Assembly (NCBI RefSeq): GCF_000986865.1
Contig: NZ_LAVS01000003.1
Span: forward strand, 62,001 to 126,000
From: Rheinheimera mesophila
Lineage (GTDB): Bacteria; Pseudomonadota; Gammaproteobacteria; Enterobacterales; Alteromonadaceae
Reading direction: 5' to 3'
DNA length: 64,000 nt
Part shown: one piece after another, positions 29,897 to 40,459 of the stretch
Position numbering within the stretch: position 1 is the first letter of the stretch
Layout of the letters: each line of letters opens with the position of its first letter
The notes under the pieces: model-generated
What the model was told of the DNA's origin: nothing
The model's input: only the letters and a program-made list of their open reading frames with translations
The model's database searches: none
Position numbers and translations under genes: made by a program

Positions 29897-30706
29897 ATGT
29901 TTGCAGGTATCAAAGAAGACATTAAAAGTGTGTTCGAGCGGGACCCGGCGGCGCGCAGTGCGTTTGAAGTACTGACGAACTATCCTGGCTTGCACGCCAT
30001 CTGGTGGCATCGGATGAACCATCGCTTGTGGCAAGCCAACTGGAAATGGCTGGCGCGTTTTTTAAGTACTATAGCCCGTTGGCTGACCGGGGTTGAAATT
30101 CATCCGGGCGCTAAAATTGGCCGTCGTTTTTTTATCGACCATGGCATGGGTGTAGTGATAGGTGAAACGGCTGAAATTGGCGACGACGTCACTTTGTATC
30201 ACGGTGTGACCTTAGGTGGCACCAGTTGGAGTCCGGGTAAACGCCACCCCACCTTAGGTAACGGCGTGGTGATAGGGGCTGGCGCCAAAGTATTAGGGCC
30301 TTTGTATGTCGGTGAGTCCGCCCGTATTGGCTCCAATGCTGTGGTGGTCAAAGATGTGCCTCCCGGTGCGACAGTGGTCGGTATTCCGGGGCGTATTGTG
30401 GCCAAACAGGATATGGCTCTGACAGAACAACGGCAGCAAATGGCAAAGAAGTTTGGCTTTGATGCCTATGCAGTGTCCAGCGACAACCCGGATCCAGTCG
30501 CCAATGCAATGGGGCGCATGCTGGACCATATGCACTTTTTAGACAATAAAGTGACGGAGCTGTGCCAGAGCGTCAACAAGCTCGGTGGCAATGTCTGTGA
30601 CATAGTGCCGGAAATCGCTATCGAAGATGAAGCCTTCATCCAGGCGGAGCGCGAAGCGGCGGAGCAGCGCAAAAAAGCTGTCGAGGCTTTTGACCCGACT
30701 ATTTAA
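29897..30706 (+). CDS. cysE: Serine O-acetyltransferase
   Basis: Makes O-acetylserine from serine and acetyl-CoA, the first step of cysteine synthesis. It has 269 aa. The N-terminal helical part is followed by the left-handed beta-helix with hexapeptide repeats (about 70-170): [54 protein letters not shown] charged C-terminal helix of about 90 residues is longer than needed for catalysis. Location between trmJ and iscR links cysteine supply to IscS-driven Fe-S assembly. Confidence 0.93.
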   Translation: MFAGIKEDIKSVFERDPAARSAFEVLTNYPGLHAIWWHRMNHRLWQANWKWLARFLSTIARWLTGVEIHPGAKIGRRFFIDHGMGVVIGETAEIGDDVTLYHGVTLGGTSWSPGKRHPTLGNGVVIGAGAKVLGPLYVGESARIGSNAVVVKDVPPGATVVGIPGRIVAKQDMALTEQRQQMAKKFGFDAYAVSSDNPDPVANAMGRMLDHMHFLDNKVTELCQSVNKLGGNVCDIVPEIAIEDEAFIQAEREAAEQRKKAVEAFDPTI

Positions 30707-30754
30707 CCTGCTGCAGAGTTTTTCATCGGAAAAAGAGTTGAACCTAAACGGATA

Positions 30755-30804
30755 ATACCTGACTAAATTGGTAGGATTAATACTTGACTAAAACAGTCAA
30801 GAAT
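30755..30804 (+). promoter_or_regulatory. Tandem IscR type 1 operators
   Basis: Two abutting 25-bp sites. Site 1 (30755-30779) contains CCTGACTAAATTGGTAGG; site 2 (30780-30804) contains CTTGACTAAAACAGTCAAG, a near-perfect match to the type 1 IscR consensus (ATASYYGACT...YAGTCRRSTAT, from memory). Site 2 covers the -35 box. The 2Fe-2S form of IscR would repress here. Confidence 0.8.
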
Positions 30805-30811
30805 GTACAAT
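30784..30811 (+). promoter_or_regulatory. isc operon promoter
   Basis: -35 TTGACT (30784-30789), 16-base spacer, -10 TACAAT (30806-30811), 28 bases before the iscR ATG. The -35 is inside IscR site 2. Confidence 0.75.
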
Positions 30812-30839
30812 TTGCGCCATTCGTTTCAGGGAGTCCGTT

Positions 30840-31322
30840 ATGCGTTTAACTTCAAAAGGCCGTTACGCTGTGACCGCTATGCTGGATGTTGCGTTACATG
30901 CAGAGTCTGGCCCGGTATCACTGGCGGATATCTCTGAGCGGCAGGGTATATCCCTGTCTTATCTTGAGCAGCTCTTTGCCCGTTTACGCAAACAAGGTCT
31001 GGTCAGCAGCGTGCGTGGTCCCGGTGGTGGTTATCAGTTGGGATTAGACCCGATGCAAATATCGGTCTCTGCGGTGATCAGCGCAGTGGATGAATCCGTA
31101 GATGCCACACGTTGTCAGGGTAAATCTGATTGCCAAAGCGGCGCTAAATGTTTAACCCACAGCTTGTGGAGCGATTTAAGCGAACGCATCGAAGACTTCC
31201 TCACCGGTATCACCTTAGGTGAACTGGTTCGCCAGAATGAAGTGAAAAAAGTGGCGAAACGGCAAGATGGCCGTGTGTTAAAAAATCCAGCAACTGAAAT
31301 CGAAGTCAGTTGCCAGTTGTAG
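30840..31322 (+). CDS. iscR: Fe-S cluster assembly transcriptional regulator IscR
   Basis: Rrf2-family regulator of 160 aa. The winged helix-turn-helix is in [20 protein letters not shown] through [12 protein letters not shown]. Cluster ligands Cys92, Cys98, Cys104 and His107 are all present at E. coli positions ([20 protein letters not shown]). It binds the tandem operator just upstream and should autoregulate the isc operon according to Fe-S demand. First gene of iscRSUA-hscBA-fdx. Confidence 0.97.
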   Translation: MRLTSKGRYAVTAMLDVALHAESGPVSLADISERQGISLSYLEQLFARLRKQGLVSSVRGPGGGYQLGLDPMQISVSAVISAVDESVDATRCQGKSDCQSGAKCLTHSLWSDLSERIEDFLTGITLGELVRQNEVKKVAKRQDGRVLKNPATEIEVSCQL

Positions 31323-31341
31323 GCAAAAGCCGGAGCAGAAA

Positions 31342-32556
31342 ATGAAGCTACCTATTTATTTAGACTATGCAGCCACAACCCCGGTTGATCCGCGGGTGGC
31401 CGAAAAGATGATGCAATTTTTGACTATGGATGGTTCTTTTGGTAATCCGGCGTCACGTTCGCACAAATTCGGCTGGCAGGCAGAAGAAGCGGTAGAAATT
31501 GCCCGTGCGCAAATTGCCGAATTAGTCAACGCCGACCCGCGTGAAATTGTATTCACTTCAGGTGCGACTGAATCCAACAACTTAGCTATTAAAGGGGCGG
31601 CACAGTTTTACCATAAAAAAGGTAAACACCTGATCACGGCTAAAACCGAACACAAAGCGGTATTGGATACCATGCGTTCTTTAGAGCGTGAAGGTTTTGA
31701 AGTGACTTATCTGGATGTGGAAGCCAATGGTTTAGTGGACCTGAATAAATTAGAAGCCGCCATCCGTCCTGATACCACTGTGATCAGCATTATGTTCGTG
31801 AACAACGAAATTGGTGTGATTCAGGATATCGCTGCTATTGGCGAGCTGTGCCGCAGCAAAGGCATTATTTTCCATGTCGATGCGGCTCAGGCCACTGGTA
31901 AAGTCGATATCGACTTAGAGACGTTAAAAGTAGACCTGATGTCGTTCTCAGGTCACAAAACCTACGGCCCGAAAGGCATTGGAGCTTTGTATGTGCGCCG
32001 TAAGCCACGTATTCGTTTAGAAGCCCAGACGCACGGTGGTGGTCATGAGCGCGGTATGCGCTCAGGTACCTTAGCCACCCACCAAATTGTCGCCATGGGT
32101 GAAGCCTTCCGTATTGCCAAAGAAGAGATGCACGCTGAGCGTGAACGTATTGCTGTGTTACGTGACCGTTTATTAGACGGTATTAAAGACATAGAACAGG
32201 TGTTTTTGAATGGTGATGCGGTGCAACGTGTACCTGGCATTACCAACGTCAGCTTTAACTATGTCGAAGGTGAATCTTTGATTATGGCGTTAAAAGACAT
32301 CGCCGTATCTTCAGGTTCGGCCTGTACTTCAGCCAGTCTGGAACCTTCGTACGTGTTACGTGCATTAGGTTTAACCGACGAGTTGGCACATAGTTCTATC
32401 CGGTTCAGTATCGGCCGTTACACCACGGAAGAACAAATTGATCACACCATTAAGATAGTGCATGACGCCATTGGTAAATTACGCGACATGTCACCTCTGT
32501 GGGAAATGTACAAAGACGGCGTGGATTTAGGCAGTGTAGCCTGGGTTGCACACTAG
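31342..32556 (+). CDS. iscS: Cysteine desulfurase IscS
   Basis: PLP enzyme of 404 aa, the same length as E. coli IscS. It converts cysteine to alanine and passes persulfide sulfur to IscU, tRNA thiolation and other acceptors. The PLP lysine is in [19 protein letters not shown], and the mobile active-site Cys is in [20 protein letters not shown]. It lies 19 bp after iscR and 28 bp before iscU. Confidence 0.98.
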   Translation: MKLPIYLDYAATTPVDPRVAEKMMQFLTMDGSFGNPASRSHKFGWQAEEAVEIARAQIAELVNADPREIVFTSGATESNNLAIKGAAQFYHKKGKHLITAKTEHKAVLDTMRSLEREGFEVTYLDVEANGLVDLNKLEAAIRPDTTVISIMFVNNEIGVIQDIAAIGELCRSKGIIFHVDAAQATGKVDIDLETLKVDLMSFSGHKTYGPKGIGALYVRRKPRIRLEAQTHGGGHERGMRSGTLATHQIVAMGEAFRIAKEEMHAERERIAVLRDRLLDGIKDIEQVFLNGDAVQRVPGITNVSFNYVEGESLIMALKDIAVSSGSACTSASLEPSYVLRALGLTDELAHSSIRFSIGRYTTEEQIDHTIKIVHDAIGKLRDMSPLWEMYKDGVDLGSVAWVAH

Positions 32557-32584
32557 TAATTATCTGGATTAGAGGGCATAAGCC

Positions 32585-32968
32585 ATGGCGTACAGCAACA
32601 AAGTCATAGACCATTACGAAAACCCACGCAACGTAGGTTCATTCGCCAAAGACGACCCAAGCGTCGCAACAGGTATGGTGGGTGCACCTGCTTGTGGTGA
32701 TGTAATGAAGTTACAGTTAAAAATTAACGACCAGGGCATTATTGAAGATGCCAAGTTCAAAACCTATGGCTGTGGCAGCGCTATTGCATCCAGCTCATTA
32801 GTAACTGAATGGGTCAAAGGCAAAAGCATCGACGAAGCGGCCTTAATCAAAAACACCGATATAGCGCAGGAACTGGCTTTACCCCCGGTTAAAATTCACT
32901 GCTCTATTTTGGCGGAAGATGCAATCAAAGCAGCCATTGCCGATTACAAACAACGTCACGGGAATTAA
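32585..32968 (+). CDS. iscU: Fe-S cluster scaffold IscU
   Basis: Scaffold on which 2Fe-2S and 4Fe-4S clusters are built. It has 127 aa. The three ligands Cys37, Cys63 and Cys106 and the destabilising Asp39 are present (GAPACGDV, YGCGSA, IHCSIL). The HscA recognition motif LPPVK is at residues 99-103. All positions equal those of E. coli. Confidence 0.98.
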   Translation: MAYSNKVIDHYENPRNVGSFAKDDPSVATGMVGAPACGDVMKLQLKINDQGIIEDAKFKTYGCGSAIASSSLVTEWVKGKSIDEAALIKNTDIAQELALPPVKIHCSILAEDAIKAAIADYKQRHGN

Positions 32969-32971
32969 GTT

Positions 32972-33295
32972 ATGGCGATTTCAATGACACCAGCGGCAGC
33001 CGATCGCGTCAGAAATTTTCTGGCCAACAGAGGCAAAGGCCTGGGTTTGCGTGTCGGTGTGAAAACCACCGGCTGCTCCGGGCTGGCTTATGTGCTGGAG
33101 TTTGTTGACGAGTTAAATGATGATGATCAGGTATTTGAACAGGATGATTTGAAATTGATCGTCGATGGTAAAAGCCTGGTGTACATCGATGGTACTGAGC
33201 TGGATTTTGTCAAAGAAGGTTTAAACGAAGGGTTTCAGTTTAACAACCCCAACGTCAATGGCGAATGTGGTTGTGGCGAAAGCTTCACCGTTTAA
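32972..33295 (+). CDS. iscA: Fe-S cluster assembly protein IscA
   Basis: A-type carrier of 107 aa that helps mature 4Fe-4S proteins. Cys35 ([10 protein letters not shown]) and Cys99/Cys101 (GECGCGESF) form the conserved triad. It starts 3 bp after the iscU stop and is followed by hscB after 12 bp. Confidence 0.97.
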   Translation: MAISMTPAAADRVRNFLANRGKGLGLRVGVKTTGCSGLAYVLEFVDELNDDDQVFEQDDLKLIVDGKSLVYIDGTELDFVKEGLNEGFQFNNPNVNGECGCGESFTV

Positions 33296-33307
33296 CGAAG
33301 GGCGCCG

Positions 33308-33832
33308 ATGAATTACTTTCAGCTTTTTCATCTGCCAGCTCAGTTCGAGCTGGATTTGACTGAATTAGGCACCCGTTATCTGGAACTGCAACGCCAGTTC
33401 CACCCGGATAAATATGCCGCAGGCTCTGAGCGTGACAAGCTGATGGCGGTGCAACAAGCCGCCAATATCAATGATGCGTATCACAGCTTAAAGCAGCCGT
33501 TATTGCGTGCGGAACATTTGTTGGCGTTACGGGGTTTAAAAATCAGTAACGAGCAGCGCAGCTTTATGGAACCTGCGTTTTTAATGCAGCAAATGGAATT
33601 ACGCGAATTACTGGCTGAGATCAGTGATGCGGCGGATCCAGACGCTTTAATAGATGAAGCCGACCAGCAAATTCAGCAACAGAAAAAAGCTCTATTACGA
33701 CAATTGCAATCGGCACTGGATGCCAACACACCTGAGCATGATCATCAGGCGGCTGATATAATCCGCAAACTCAAATTTTTCTTTAAGCTGCAGCAAGAGT
33801 TGGAGCTTTTGGAACAACAAACACAAGACTAA
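33308..33832 (+). CDS. hscB: Co-chaperone HscB
   Basis: J-protein of 174 aa that delivers IscU to HscA and stimulates its ATPase. The J-domain HPD motif is at residues 32-34 (FHPDKYA). The C-terminal three-helix part (about 95-170) is the IscU-binding domain. Length and position match the family. Confidence 0.96.
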   Translation: MNYFQLFHLPAQFELDLTELGTRYLELQRQFHPDKYAAGSERDKLMAVQQAANINDAYHSLKQPLLRAEHLLALRGLKISNEQRSFMEPAFLMQQMELRELLAEISDAADPDALIDEADQQIQQQKKALLRQLQSALDANTPEHDHQAADIIRKLKFFFKLQQELELLEQQTQD

Positions 33833-33840
33833 AGAGCAGC

Positions 33841-35697
33841 ATGGCGTTATTACAAATTGCAGAGCCCGGTCAAAGCGCGGCTCCACATCAGCACAAGTTA
33901 GCCGCAGGTATTGATCTGGGCACCACCAATTCGCTGGTTGCTACTGTTCGCAGTGGCGAAGCCAAAACGCTGTTTAATACAGCAGGCCAGGATATGGTGC
34001 CTTCTGTGGTGCGCTACACCAAAGACAGCGTTATTGTTGGTCATGCCGCTGCAGCGGATGCTGTGTTGGACCCTCACAACACCATAGTGTCAGTGAAACG
34101 CCTGATGGGCCGTGGTTTTGCTGAAATCAGTGCCGATGCCGAACAGATCCCTTATGAGCTTGTCGATCAATCCGGTTTAGTGGCGATTAATACCATTCAG
34201 GGTATTAAAAACCCGGTCGAAGTGTCAGCAGAAATTCTGGCGACCCTAGCCGATACCGCCAGTCAAACCTTAGGCGGCGAGCTGACCGGTGTGGTCATTA
34301 CCGTGCCTGCTTATTTTGACGACTCACAACGCCAGGCGACCAAAGATGCAGCGAAACTGGCGGGTCTGAATGTATTGCGTTTATTAAACGAACCTACAGC
34401 AGCGGCCTTAGCTTATGGCCTGGATTCAGGTCAGGAAGGGGTGGTTGCGGTTTATGATTTAGGTGGTGGTACTTTTGATATCTCTATTCTGCGTTTAAAG
34501 CGGGGTGTGTTTGAAGTCTTAGCCACAGGTGGCGACTCGGCTTTAGGTGGAGATGATTTTGATCACGCCCTAGTCAGTTGGTTGCAACAGCAAACGGGCC
34601 AAAACACACTGTCGCATTCCGAGTTGCGCCAGTATCTGGTGACAGCCCGCCAAATCAAAGAAAACTTAAGCGCCACAGAACAGCTTGATTTTGTGTTGCC
34701 ACTCGCCTCCGGTGAATTTAAAGGCCAGATCAGCCGTGCTGATTTTGATGCATTAATCCAGCCCTTAGTGCGCAAGACGATTCGTGCCTGTAAACAAGTG
34801 CTGCGGGATGCAGGTTTAGACATTGAAGAAATTCAGCAGGTGGTGATGGTCGGCGGTTCTACCCGGGTACCATTGGTACGAAGTGCTGTGGCAGAGTTTT
34901 TCAACACCGAGCCTTTAACCTCGATCGACCCTGACAAAGTCGTAGCTATAGGCGCTGCTATTCAGGCCAATGTACTGGTCGGCAATAAATCGGACCACGA
35001 TACCTTGCTGCTCGATGTGATCCCGCTGTCTTTAGGCTTGGAGACCATGGGTGGCTTAGTGGAAAAAATCATTCCACGCAATACCGTTATTCCGGTGGCC
35101 CGTGCTCAGGAATTTACTACCTTTAAAGATGGCCAGACTGCTATGGCGATTCACGTGCTGCAAGGCGAACGTGAACTTGTCGATGCTTGTCGTTCTTTAG
35201 CACGTTTTAACCTGACTAATATCCCGGCTATGGCTGCGGGTGGCGCTCATATTCGGGTGACCTTTCAGGTCGATGCCGACGGTTTATTGAGTGTCACAGC
35301 GCAGGAGAAATCCACTGGGGTCAGCGCCAGTATTCAGGTCAAACCTTCTTACGGTTTAACTGATGATCAGGTCGCGACCATGATCAAAAGCTCTATGCTC
35401 TACGCCAAACAGGATATGCAACTGCGTTTGTTAAAAGAGCAACAAGTCGAAGCTGAGCGTGTGCTGGAAGCGGTGACTGCAGCGTTAAAAGCGGATGCTG
35501 CACTTTTAACCGCAGAAGAAAAGTTAAATGTAGAACAAGCCTTGGCTGAGCTGGCCACAGTGAAACAAGGCGACAACACGGCCGCTATTAAAGCGGCTAT
35601 TGAACATACCAATCATATAACGGATGAGTTTGCAGCACGCCGTATGGATATTTCCATCCGCAGCGCATTGCAGGGTCATAAGGTCGACGAGGTCTGA
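33841..35697 (+). CDS. hscA: Fe-S specialised Hsp70 chaperone HscA
   Basis: DnaK-like ATPase of 618 aa that helps release clusters from IscU. Nucleotide-binding motifs are [26 protein letters not shown]-type [17 protein letters not shown] and [13 protein letters not shown]. The substrate-binding domain begins near [16 protein letters not shown]. It lies 8 bp after hscB and 1 bp before fdx. Confidence 0.97.
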   Translation: MALLQIAEPGQSAAPHQHKLAAGIDLGTTNSLVATVRSGEAKTLFNTAGQDMVPSVVRYTKDSVIVGHAAAADAVLDPHNTIVSVKRLMGRGFAEISADAEQIPYELVDQSGLVAINTIQGIKNPVEVSAEILATLADTASQTLGGELTGVVITVPAYFDDSQRQATKDAAKLAGLNVLRLLNEPTAAALAYGLDSGQEGVVAVYDLGGGTFDISILRLKRGVFEVLATGGDSALGGDDFDHALVSWLQQQTGQNTLSHSELRQYLVTARQIKENLSATEQLDFVLPLASGEFKGQISRADFDALIQPLVRKTIRACKQVLRDAGLDIEEIQQVVMVGGSTRVPLVRSAVAEFFNTEPLTSIDPDKVVAIGAAIQANVLVGNKSDHDTLLLDVIPLSLGLETMGGLVEKIIPRNTVIPVARAQEFTTFKDGQTAMAIHVLQGERELVDACRSLARFNLTNIPAMAAGGAHIRVTFQVDADGLLSVTAQEKSTGVSASIQVKPSYGLTDDQVATMIKSSMLYAKQDMQLRLLKEQQVEAERVLEAVTAALKADAALLTAEEKLNVEQALAELATVKQGDNTAAIKAAIEHTNHITDEFAARRMDISIRSALQGHKVDEV

Positions 35698-35698
35698 T

Positions 35699-36037
35699 AT
35701 GCCACAAATCATCTTTTTACCCCATGCCGAATTATGCCCTGAAGGTGCGGCAGTTGAAGCCAAAACAGGCGAAACCGTGCTGGATGTGGCACTGCGTTCA
35801 GGCATTTCGATTGAGCATGCCTGCGAAAAATCCTGTGCCTGCACCACCTGTCACGTCATAGTACGGGAAGGTTTCCGCTCGCTGAACCCAAGCGATGAGC
35901 TGGAAGACGATATGCTGGATAAAGCCTGGGGCTTAGAGCCGGATTCACGCTTAGGTTGTCAGGCCCGTATTGCCGATGAAGACTTAGTGGTCGAGATTCC
36001 TAAGTACACTGTCAATATGGTCAGCGAAGGCCATTAA
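35699..36037 (+). CDS. fdx: Adrenodoxin-type 2Fe-2S ferredoxin
   Basis: Isc-type ferredoxin of 112 aa supplying electrons to cluster assembly. Start ATG 35699 (MPQIIFLPHAELCPEG), 1 bp after the hscA stop; the longer open frame runs back into hscA. Ligands Cys42, Cys48 and Cys51 are in HACEKSCACTTCHVI (Cys46 is the extra conserved one), with the fourth in RLGCQAR. No iscX follows, only a terminator. Confidence 0.97.
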   Translation: MPQIIFLPHAELCPEGAAVEAKTGETVLDVALRSGISIEHACEKSCACTTCHVIVREGFRSLNPSDELEDDMLDKAWGLEPDSRLGCQARIADEDLVVEIPKYTVNMVSEGH

Positions 36038-36059
36038 TACTGCTCTGTTGCTACAAAAG

Positions 36060-36084
36060 AAGCAGCTTCAGGCTGCTTTTTTTA
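36060..36084 (+). terminator. Intrinsic terminator of the isc operon
   Basis: AAGCAGC, loop TTCAG, GCTGCTT then TTTTTAT, 22 bases after the fdx stop. Confidence 0.85.
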
Positions 36085-36167
36085 TCACTACAACGCAGGT
36101 TCAGATCACAACACAAAAGCTTTATTCGCACCATTTAGAAAAAATAGGTTTTTTATTTTCCTTAGCG

Positions 36168-36173
36168 TATAAT
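36168..36173 (+). promoter_or_regulatory. ndk: Probable ndk promoter (-10 box)
   Basis: Perfect TATAAT 45 bp before the ndk ATG, downstream of the isc terminator. No good -35 is visible (TAGGTT at 17-base spacing). Confidence 0.5.
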
Positions 36174-36218
36174 TCGCGGCCTTAAATTTATTCACCCTTT
36201 TGATTACAGGAGTCTGTC

Positions 36219-36650
36219 ATGGCTTTAGAACGTACTTTTTCAATCGTAAAACCAGATGCAGTAGCGAAAAACCATATCGGTGCTATCTACCACCGTTTTG
36301 AAACTGCAGGTTTACGCATTGTTGCTGCCAAAATGTTGCACTTAAGCCGTGAACAGGCTGAAGGCTTCTATGCGGAGCACAAAGAGCGTCCATTCTTCAA
36401 CGCTTTAGTTTCTTTCATGACGTCTGGCCCTGTGATGGTTCAGGTATTAGAAGGCGAAGACGCTGTACGTAAAAACCGTGAAATCATGGGTGCAACTAAC
36501 CCGAAAGACGCTGCTGCCGGTACTTTACGTGCTGACTATGCGGCCAGCATTGACGAAAACGCTGTGCACGGTTCAGACGCCGCTGCTTCTGCTGCCCGTG
36601 AAATTGCTTACTTCTTCACTGAAGCTGAGTTGTGTTCACGTACTCGTTAA
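36219..36650 (+). CDS. ndk: Nucleoside diphosphate kinase
   Basis: Balances NTP/dNTP pools by phosphate transfer through a phosphohistidine. It has 143 aa. Motifs are [17 protein letters not shown], the nucleotide site [19 protein letters not shown] and the active-site His in [13 protein letters not shown]. It is monocistronic: an upstream promoter and a downstream terminator bracket it. Confidence 0.97.
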   Translation: MALERTFSIVKPDAVAKNHIGAIYHRFETAGLRIVAAKMLHLSREQAEGFYAEHKERPFFNALVSFMTSGPVMVQVLEGEDAVRKNREIMGATNPKDAAAGTLRADYAASIDENAVHGSDAAASAAREIAYFFTEAELCSRTR

Positions 36651-36657
36651 TTTATTT

Positions 36658-36711
36658 AAACCGTCGTTCTTGAAGAGGCAGCGCAGCTGCAACTCCAATT
36701 ACTTAGGTTTA
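36658..36711 (-). repeat. ERIC-derived mini-element (copy E)
   Basis: About 54 bp, read on the minus strand. The left arm AAGTAATTGGAGTTGCAG is joined to the right arm CTTCAAGAACGACGG with the core missing, the same architecture and length as copy D. It lies 8 bp after the ndk stop. Confidence 0.65.
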
Positions 36712-36737
36712 GAATGAGTTACATGGACGATTCGATA

Positions 36738-36762
36738 AAAGGGAGCACAGCTCCCTTTCTAT
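36738..36762 (+). terminator. Intrinsic terminator after ndk
   Basis: AAAGGGAGC, loop ACA, GCTCCCTTT, then CTATCTATTT. A 9-bp stem between the repeat and rlmN. Confidence 0.75.
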
Positions 36763-36813
36763 CTATTTAAACTGTCCTATTTTTATTAAGTTATTGTTGT
36801 GAGGAAAGCCCAA

Positions 36814-37938
36814 ATGAGCCAAACAGAAAACAAAGTCAATCTGCTTGATCTGACCCGCGCCCAGATGAAGGAGTTTTTTGTCTCTATTGGTGAAGCAGGC
36901 TTCAGAGCCGATCAGGTGATGAAATGGATTTACCATTTCTGCATCGACGACTTTGACAAAATGACCAACATCAACAAGAAGTTGCGTGACAAATTAAAAG
37001 AAAAAGCTGTGATTGCAGCACCAGAAGTGGTGACACGACAGGACAGCGCCGATGGCACTATCAAGTTTGTGATGGGCTTGTCTGGTGGTCAGGAAGTGGA
37101 AACTGTCTGGATCCCGGAAAAAGACCGTCGTACTTTATGTGTCTCCTCACAAGTAGGTTGCGCTTTAGAATGTACCTTTTGCTCCACAGCTCAGCAGGGC
37201 TTTAACCGCAATCTGAAAGTGTCTGAAATCATTGGTCAGGTCTGGCGTGTGGCGCAAATCATCGGCAGCTACGGTGATACCGGTGAAAAACCAGTGACCA
37301 ACGTAGTGATGATGGGCATGGGCGAGCCTTTGCTGAACCTGAATAACGTAGTACCTGCCATGGAGCTGATGCTGGAAGACTTTGGTTTTGGTTTATCCAA
37401 ACGCCGCGTTACTTTAAGTACTTCAGGTGTAGTGCCGGCTTTAGATATGCTCAAAGAGCGTATCGACGTGGCTTTGGCTATTTCTCTGCATGCACCAAAC
37501 AATGCGCTGCGTGATGAACTGGTGCCAGTGAATAAAAAATACCCTATGGAAGAATTCCTCGCTGCAGCGAAACGTTATGTCACAGATTCCCGGGCAAACG
37601 ACAAAGTCACAGTCGAATATGTGATGCTCGATGGCGTGAACGACAGCATGGAACAAGCCCATGAACTGGCACAGGCGCTGAAAGGCACGCCGTCCAAAGT
37701 GAACCTGATCCCTTTTAACCCATACCCGGGTTCTCCGTACAAACGCTCCAGCAATTCCCGTATCGATCGCTTTAATAAAGTGCTGCAGGAACATGGTTAT
37801 ACGGTGATGGTGCGTAAGACCCGTGGTGATGATATTGACGCTGCTTGTGGTCAGTTGGTCGGGGATGTGATTGACCGTACCAAACGTTTAGCAAAAAAAC
37901 AGATGAAAGGTCAGGAGATTTCAGTAAAAATGGTGTAA
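36814..37938 (+). CDS. rlmN: Dual-specificity RNA methyltransferase RlmN
   Basis: Radical SAM enzyme that methylates C2 of A2503 in 23S rRNA and A37 in some tRNAs. It has 374 aa. The 4Fe-4S motif CxxxCxxC is at Cys116, Cys120 and Cys123 ([11 protein letters not shown]). Catalytic Cys near the C-terminus is in [12 protein letters not shown]. Start ATG 36814 follows GAGGAAA; an in-frame GTG at 36799 overlaps that site. First of the rlmN-pilW-rodZ-ispG-hisS-yfgM-bamB run. Confidence 0.96.
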   Translation: MSQTENKVNLLDLTRAQMKEFFVSIGEAGFRADQVMKWIYHFCIDDFDKMTNINKKLRDKLKEKAVIAAPEVVTRQDSADGTIKFVMGLSGGQEVETVWIPEKDRRTLCVSSQVGCALECTFCSTAQQGFNRNLKVSEIIGQVWRVAQIIGSYGDTGEKPVTNVVMMGMGEPLLNLNNVVPAMELMLEDFGFGLSKRRVTLSTSGVVPALDMLKERIDVALAISLHAPNNALRDELVPVNKKYPMEEFLAAAKRYVTDSRANDKVTVEYVMLDGVNDSMEQAHELAQALKGTPSKVNLIPFNPYPGSPYKRSSNSRIDRFNKVLQEHGYTVMVRKTRGDDIDAACGQLVGDVIDRTKRLAKKQMKGQEISVKMV

Positions 37939-37961
37939 CACTCCATTGCACTGGTATAGCT

Positions 37962-39278
37962 ATGAAAAAACTCAGGCTGTTCGCTTGTGTTATGTTCAGT
38001 TTACAATTGGCAGCTTGTGTCACTGAGACTACTGTTGTCGGCAGTGACCGCCAGGTTCGCCCTAAGACGGATGAAAAAGAAGCGGCCCGTACCCGCATCG
38101 CTTTAGGTATTAATTACCTGCAAAGGGGCGATAATGCTCAGGCCAAGTTTAATCTGGAGAAAGCCAAAAGCTTAGCGCCAGAGTTGGCCGAAGTGCATAA
38201 CGCCATGGCCTATTATTATCAGCAGGTGGCCGAATATGACGCTGCTGAAAAATCCTACCAAAAAGCTATAGATCTCGAGCCTGATAACGCTGACTCCTAC
38301 AACAACTACGGTGCTTTTTTATGCCAGCGTGGTAAGTATCAGCAAGCCGAACAGTTACTGCTGCAGGCAATCAGCCGCCCTGGTTATATCCGTGCTGCTG
38401 ATAGCTACGAAAATATTGCTTTGTGCCGCTTGGAGCAAAAAGACTTTATTCAAGCCAAGTCCTATCTCGACTTATCCATTAAACACAACGCCAGCAGGCC
38501 CAGCGCTTTGTTTAATTTAGCTTCTGTCCATTATGCGATGACGGATTTATCAGCAGCCCAGGTGCTGCTCGACAGAATGCAAAACGCGTCGCAAATTTCG
38601 CCCCGTTCTGTGTTATTGAGCTATCAGATCGCGCAGGAGCAACAGGACTACAGCAGGATGCAAACGGCAGAGCAATTACTGCTGACCACTTATCCGCAGA
38701 GTCAGGAAAGCTTGTTGTTTAGTCAGGGCAAATTGAACGAGTCCGAATTCAGTAAACTCAGACAAGACTATAAACAGCAGTTACTGCAACAGCCGGCTGA
38801 ACAACGCAAAACTGGGGTAGTTCAGCCTAAAATCAAAATCACCCGGAAAAAGCCACCCGCAGTTGTGGCAATACAACCAGAGATTGTGCCTGCTGAACGG
38901 ACGACAGAGACACAAAGTCAGGCTGAAACTCTGGTTCAGCAACATGAAGTACAACAAGATGAAACCTTGTATGGCATAGCAGAGCGTTACAGTGTTACTA
39001 TTAGCGATATAATCAGCTGGAACTCTTTGCGTGATAATCAGCCTATAGTCAGGGGGCAGATCCTTTGGATTGGACAACAAGCACCCCGGCAGATCGAACC
39101 ACAAATTGAAGTACCAGAACGTTATCAAATCCAGTATGGCGATACCTTATTTCGGATTTCGATGCGTTACAGGGTGAAACTAACCAGCCTGCTGCAATGG
39201 AACAACTTAACTGAGCAAAGCCCGATAAGGGCTGGGCAATTTATCTACTTAAAAGATCCGGCACAATTGGAATTATGA
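37962..39278 (+). CDS. pilW: Type IV pilus biogenesis lipoprotein PilW/PilF fused to two LysM domains
   Basis: Pilotin that helps PilQ reach and multimerise in the outer membrane. Lipobox LAAC with Cys19. TPR repeats run from about 45 to 250 (INYLQRGDNAQAKFNLEKA; NAMAYYYQQVAEYDAAEKSY; YNNYGAFLCQRGKYQQAEQL). After a linker there are two LysM domains (about 328-370, VQQDETLYGIAERYSV; about 388-432, QYGDTLFRISMRYRV). Usual PilW/PilF has about 250 aa and no LysM; here the total is 438 aa. LysM would anchor it to peptidoglycan. Overlaps rodZ by 4 bp. Confidence 0.88.
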   Translation: MKKLRLFACVMFSLQLAACVTETTVVGSDRQVRPKTDEKEAARTRIALGINYLQRGDNAQAKFNLEKAKSLAPELAEVHNAMAYYYQQVAEYDAAEKSYQKAIDLEPDNADSYNNYGAFLCQRGKYQQAEQLLLQAISRPGYIRAADSYENIALCRLEQKDFIQAKSYLDLSIKHNASRPSALFNLASVHYAMTDLSAAQVLLDRMQNASQISPRSVLLSYQIAQEQQDYSRMQTAEQLLLTTYPQSQESLLFSQGKLNESEFSKLRQDYKQQLLQQPAEQRKTGVVQPKIKITRKKPPAVVAIQPEIVPAERTTETQSQAETLVQQHEVQQDETLYGIAERYSVTISDIISWNSLRDNQPIVRGQILWIGQQAPRQIEPQIEVPERYQIQYGDTLFRISMRYRVKLTSLLQWNNLTEQSPIRAGQFIYLKDPAQLEL

Positions 39279-40459
39279 CGACTGAATTAACGCAGCCTGG
39301 TAGCGCAGTAACAGTATTGAGCGCAGGACAAACCCTACGCCAGGCCAGAGAGCAACAAAATCTGACCGTAGCCCAAGTGGCACAGCAACTGAATTTAAGC
39401 AGAAGCCTGATCGAGGATATTGAACAGGATCAGGTGGATGCCAAGTTGTCTTCTACTTTTGTGCGGGGCTATTTGCGCTCCTACGCCAAATTATTGAAAA
39501 TACCAGCTCAGCACATACTGGACATCTACAGCAGTAACTCGAAAGGCTTGCATCAGGTGCCCAGCCTGACCCGCAGTTTCTCCAAGCGTACCGCCAAAGA
39601 AGCGACAGAAAATCGCTTTATGTGGGTGACCTATTTTGTGATTGCGGTTTTTGTGGTGTTGCTGGTCCTGGGCTTCTGGCAAAGCCGCTATGGCGGTTCA
39701 GCCTCAGGTTCTGCTTTGCCTATGGCGCAAACAGACGAAACTATGCAGGTCAGTGAAGACAGCACGTCTGTTGAATCCCCCTCATACCAGTCAACAGCGT
39801 CGACACAACAGACTATACCTGTCACTCAGTTGGAGCAGACTGAGGCAGACACTGCCCCTGCACAAAACGCGTTAACCACAGATGCGCCGACTGTGATCTC
39901 TGCTGTAACGCAAGCTGACCAAACTCAGGGGACTGAGCCAGAAACTCAGAACGCTACGAATTCGACCAGCACTACGACTGCAGGCGCAGAGACTGTAGCT
40001 GTTGTGGACAATCAGACCCCAACGCAGACCTCAACACAGCCCCTAACGCAGCAACCTTCGTTGCCAGCGGCAACAACACCAGTTCAAGGCCAAGGACAAT
40101 CGCCAGAGCCTTTGCCAGCGCAGGGCGCTGCTGTGGTCAACGCTGAGACAGCCAGTCAGCAGCCTGCTACCGCCGCTGCCGAAAACCAAACCAGTACTGA
40201 AGTTGATGCAACAGCGACGGCTGCTATTAGCCTGTCTTTAACTGCTGAATGTTGGGTCGATATAGTAGATGCGACAGGTAAGCGTTTGGTGTTTGGCAGT
40301 CGTCAGGCGGGTGAACAACTGAATTTACGCGGTGTTGCGCCAATCAAAGTGTTATTAGGTAACGCAGCCGCCGCCACTCTTAGCTTTAATGGCGAAGCCA
40401 TCGACCTGTCAGGCTATCCAACAGGTCGGGTCGCCCGGTTAACCCTCGGACAAAACTGA
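39275..40459 (+). CDS. rodZ: Cytoskeletal protein RodZ
   Basis: Bitopic protein that binds MreB and maintains rod shape. It has 394 aa. An N-terminal helix-turn-helix of the XRE type (about 17-85, [19 protein letters not shown]) is cytoplasmic. One membrane helix lies at about 116-135. The periplasmic part is a long Thr/Gln/Pro-rich linker (about 145-310) ending in a beta domain (DUF4115-like, from [20 protein letters not shown]). It overlaps pilW by 4 bp and shares one base with the ispG start. Confidence 0.92.
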   Translation: MTTELTQPGSAVTVLSAGQTLRQAREQQNLTVAQVAQQLNLSRSLIEDIEQDQVDAKLSSTFVRGYLRSYAKLLKIPAQHILDIYSSNSKGLHQVPSLTRSFSKRTAKEATENRFMWVTYFVIAVFVVLLVLGFWQSRYGGSASGSALPMAQTDETMQVSEDSTSVESPSYQSTASTQQTIPVTQLEQTEADTAPAQNALTTDAPTVISAVTQADQTQGTEPETQNATNSTSTTTAGAETVAVVDNQTPTQTSTQPLTQQPSLPAATTPVQGQGQSPEPLPAQGAAVVNAETASQQPATAAAENQTSTEVDATATAAISLSLTAECWVDIVDATGKRLVFGSRQAGEQLNLRGVAPIKVLLGNAAAATLSFNGEAIDLSGYPTGRVARLTLGQN

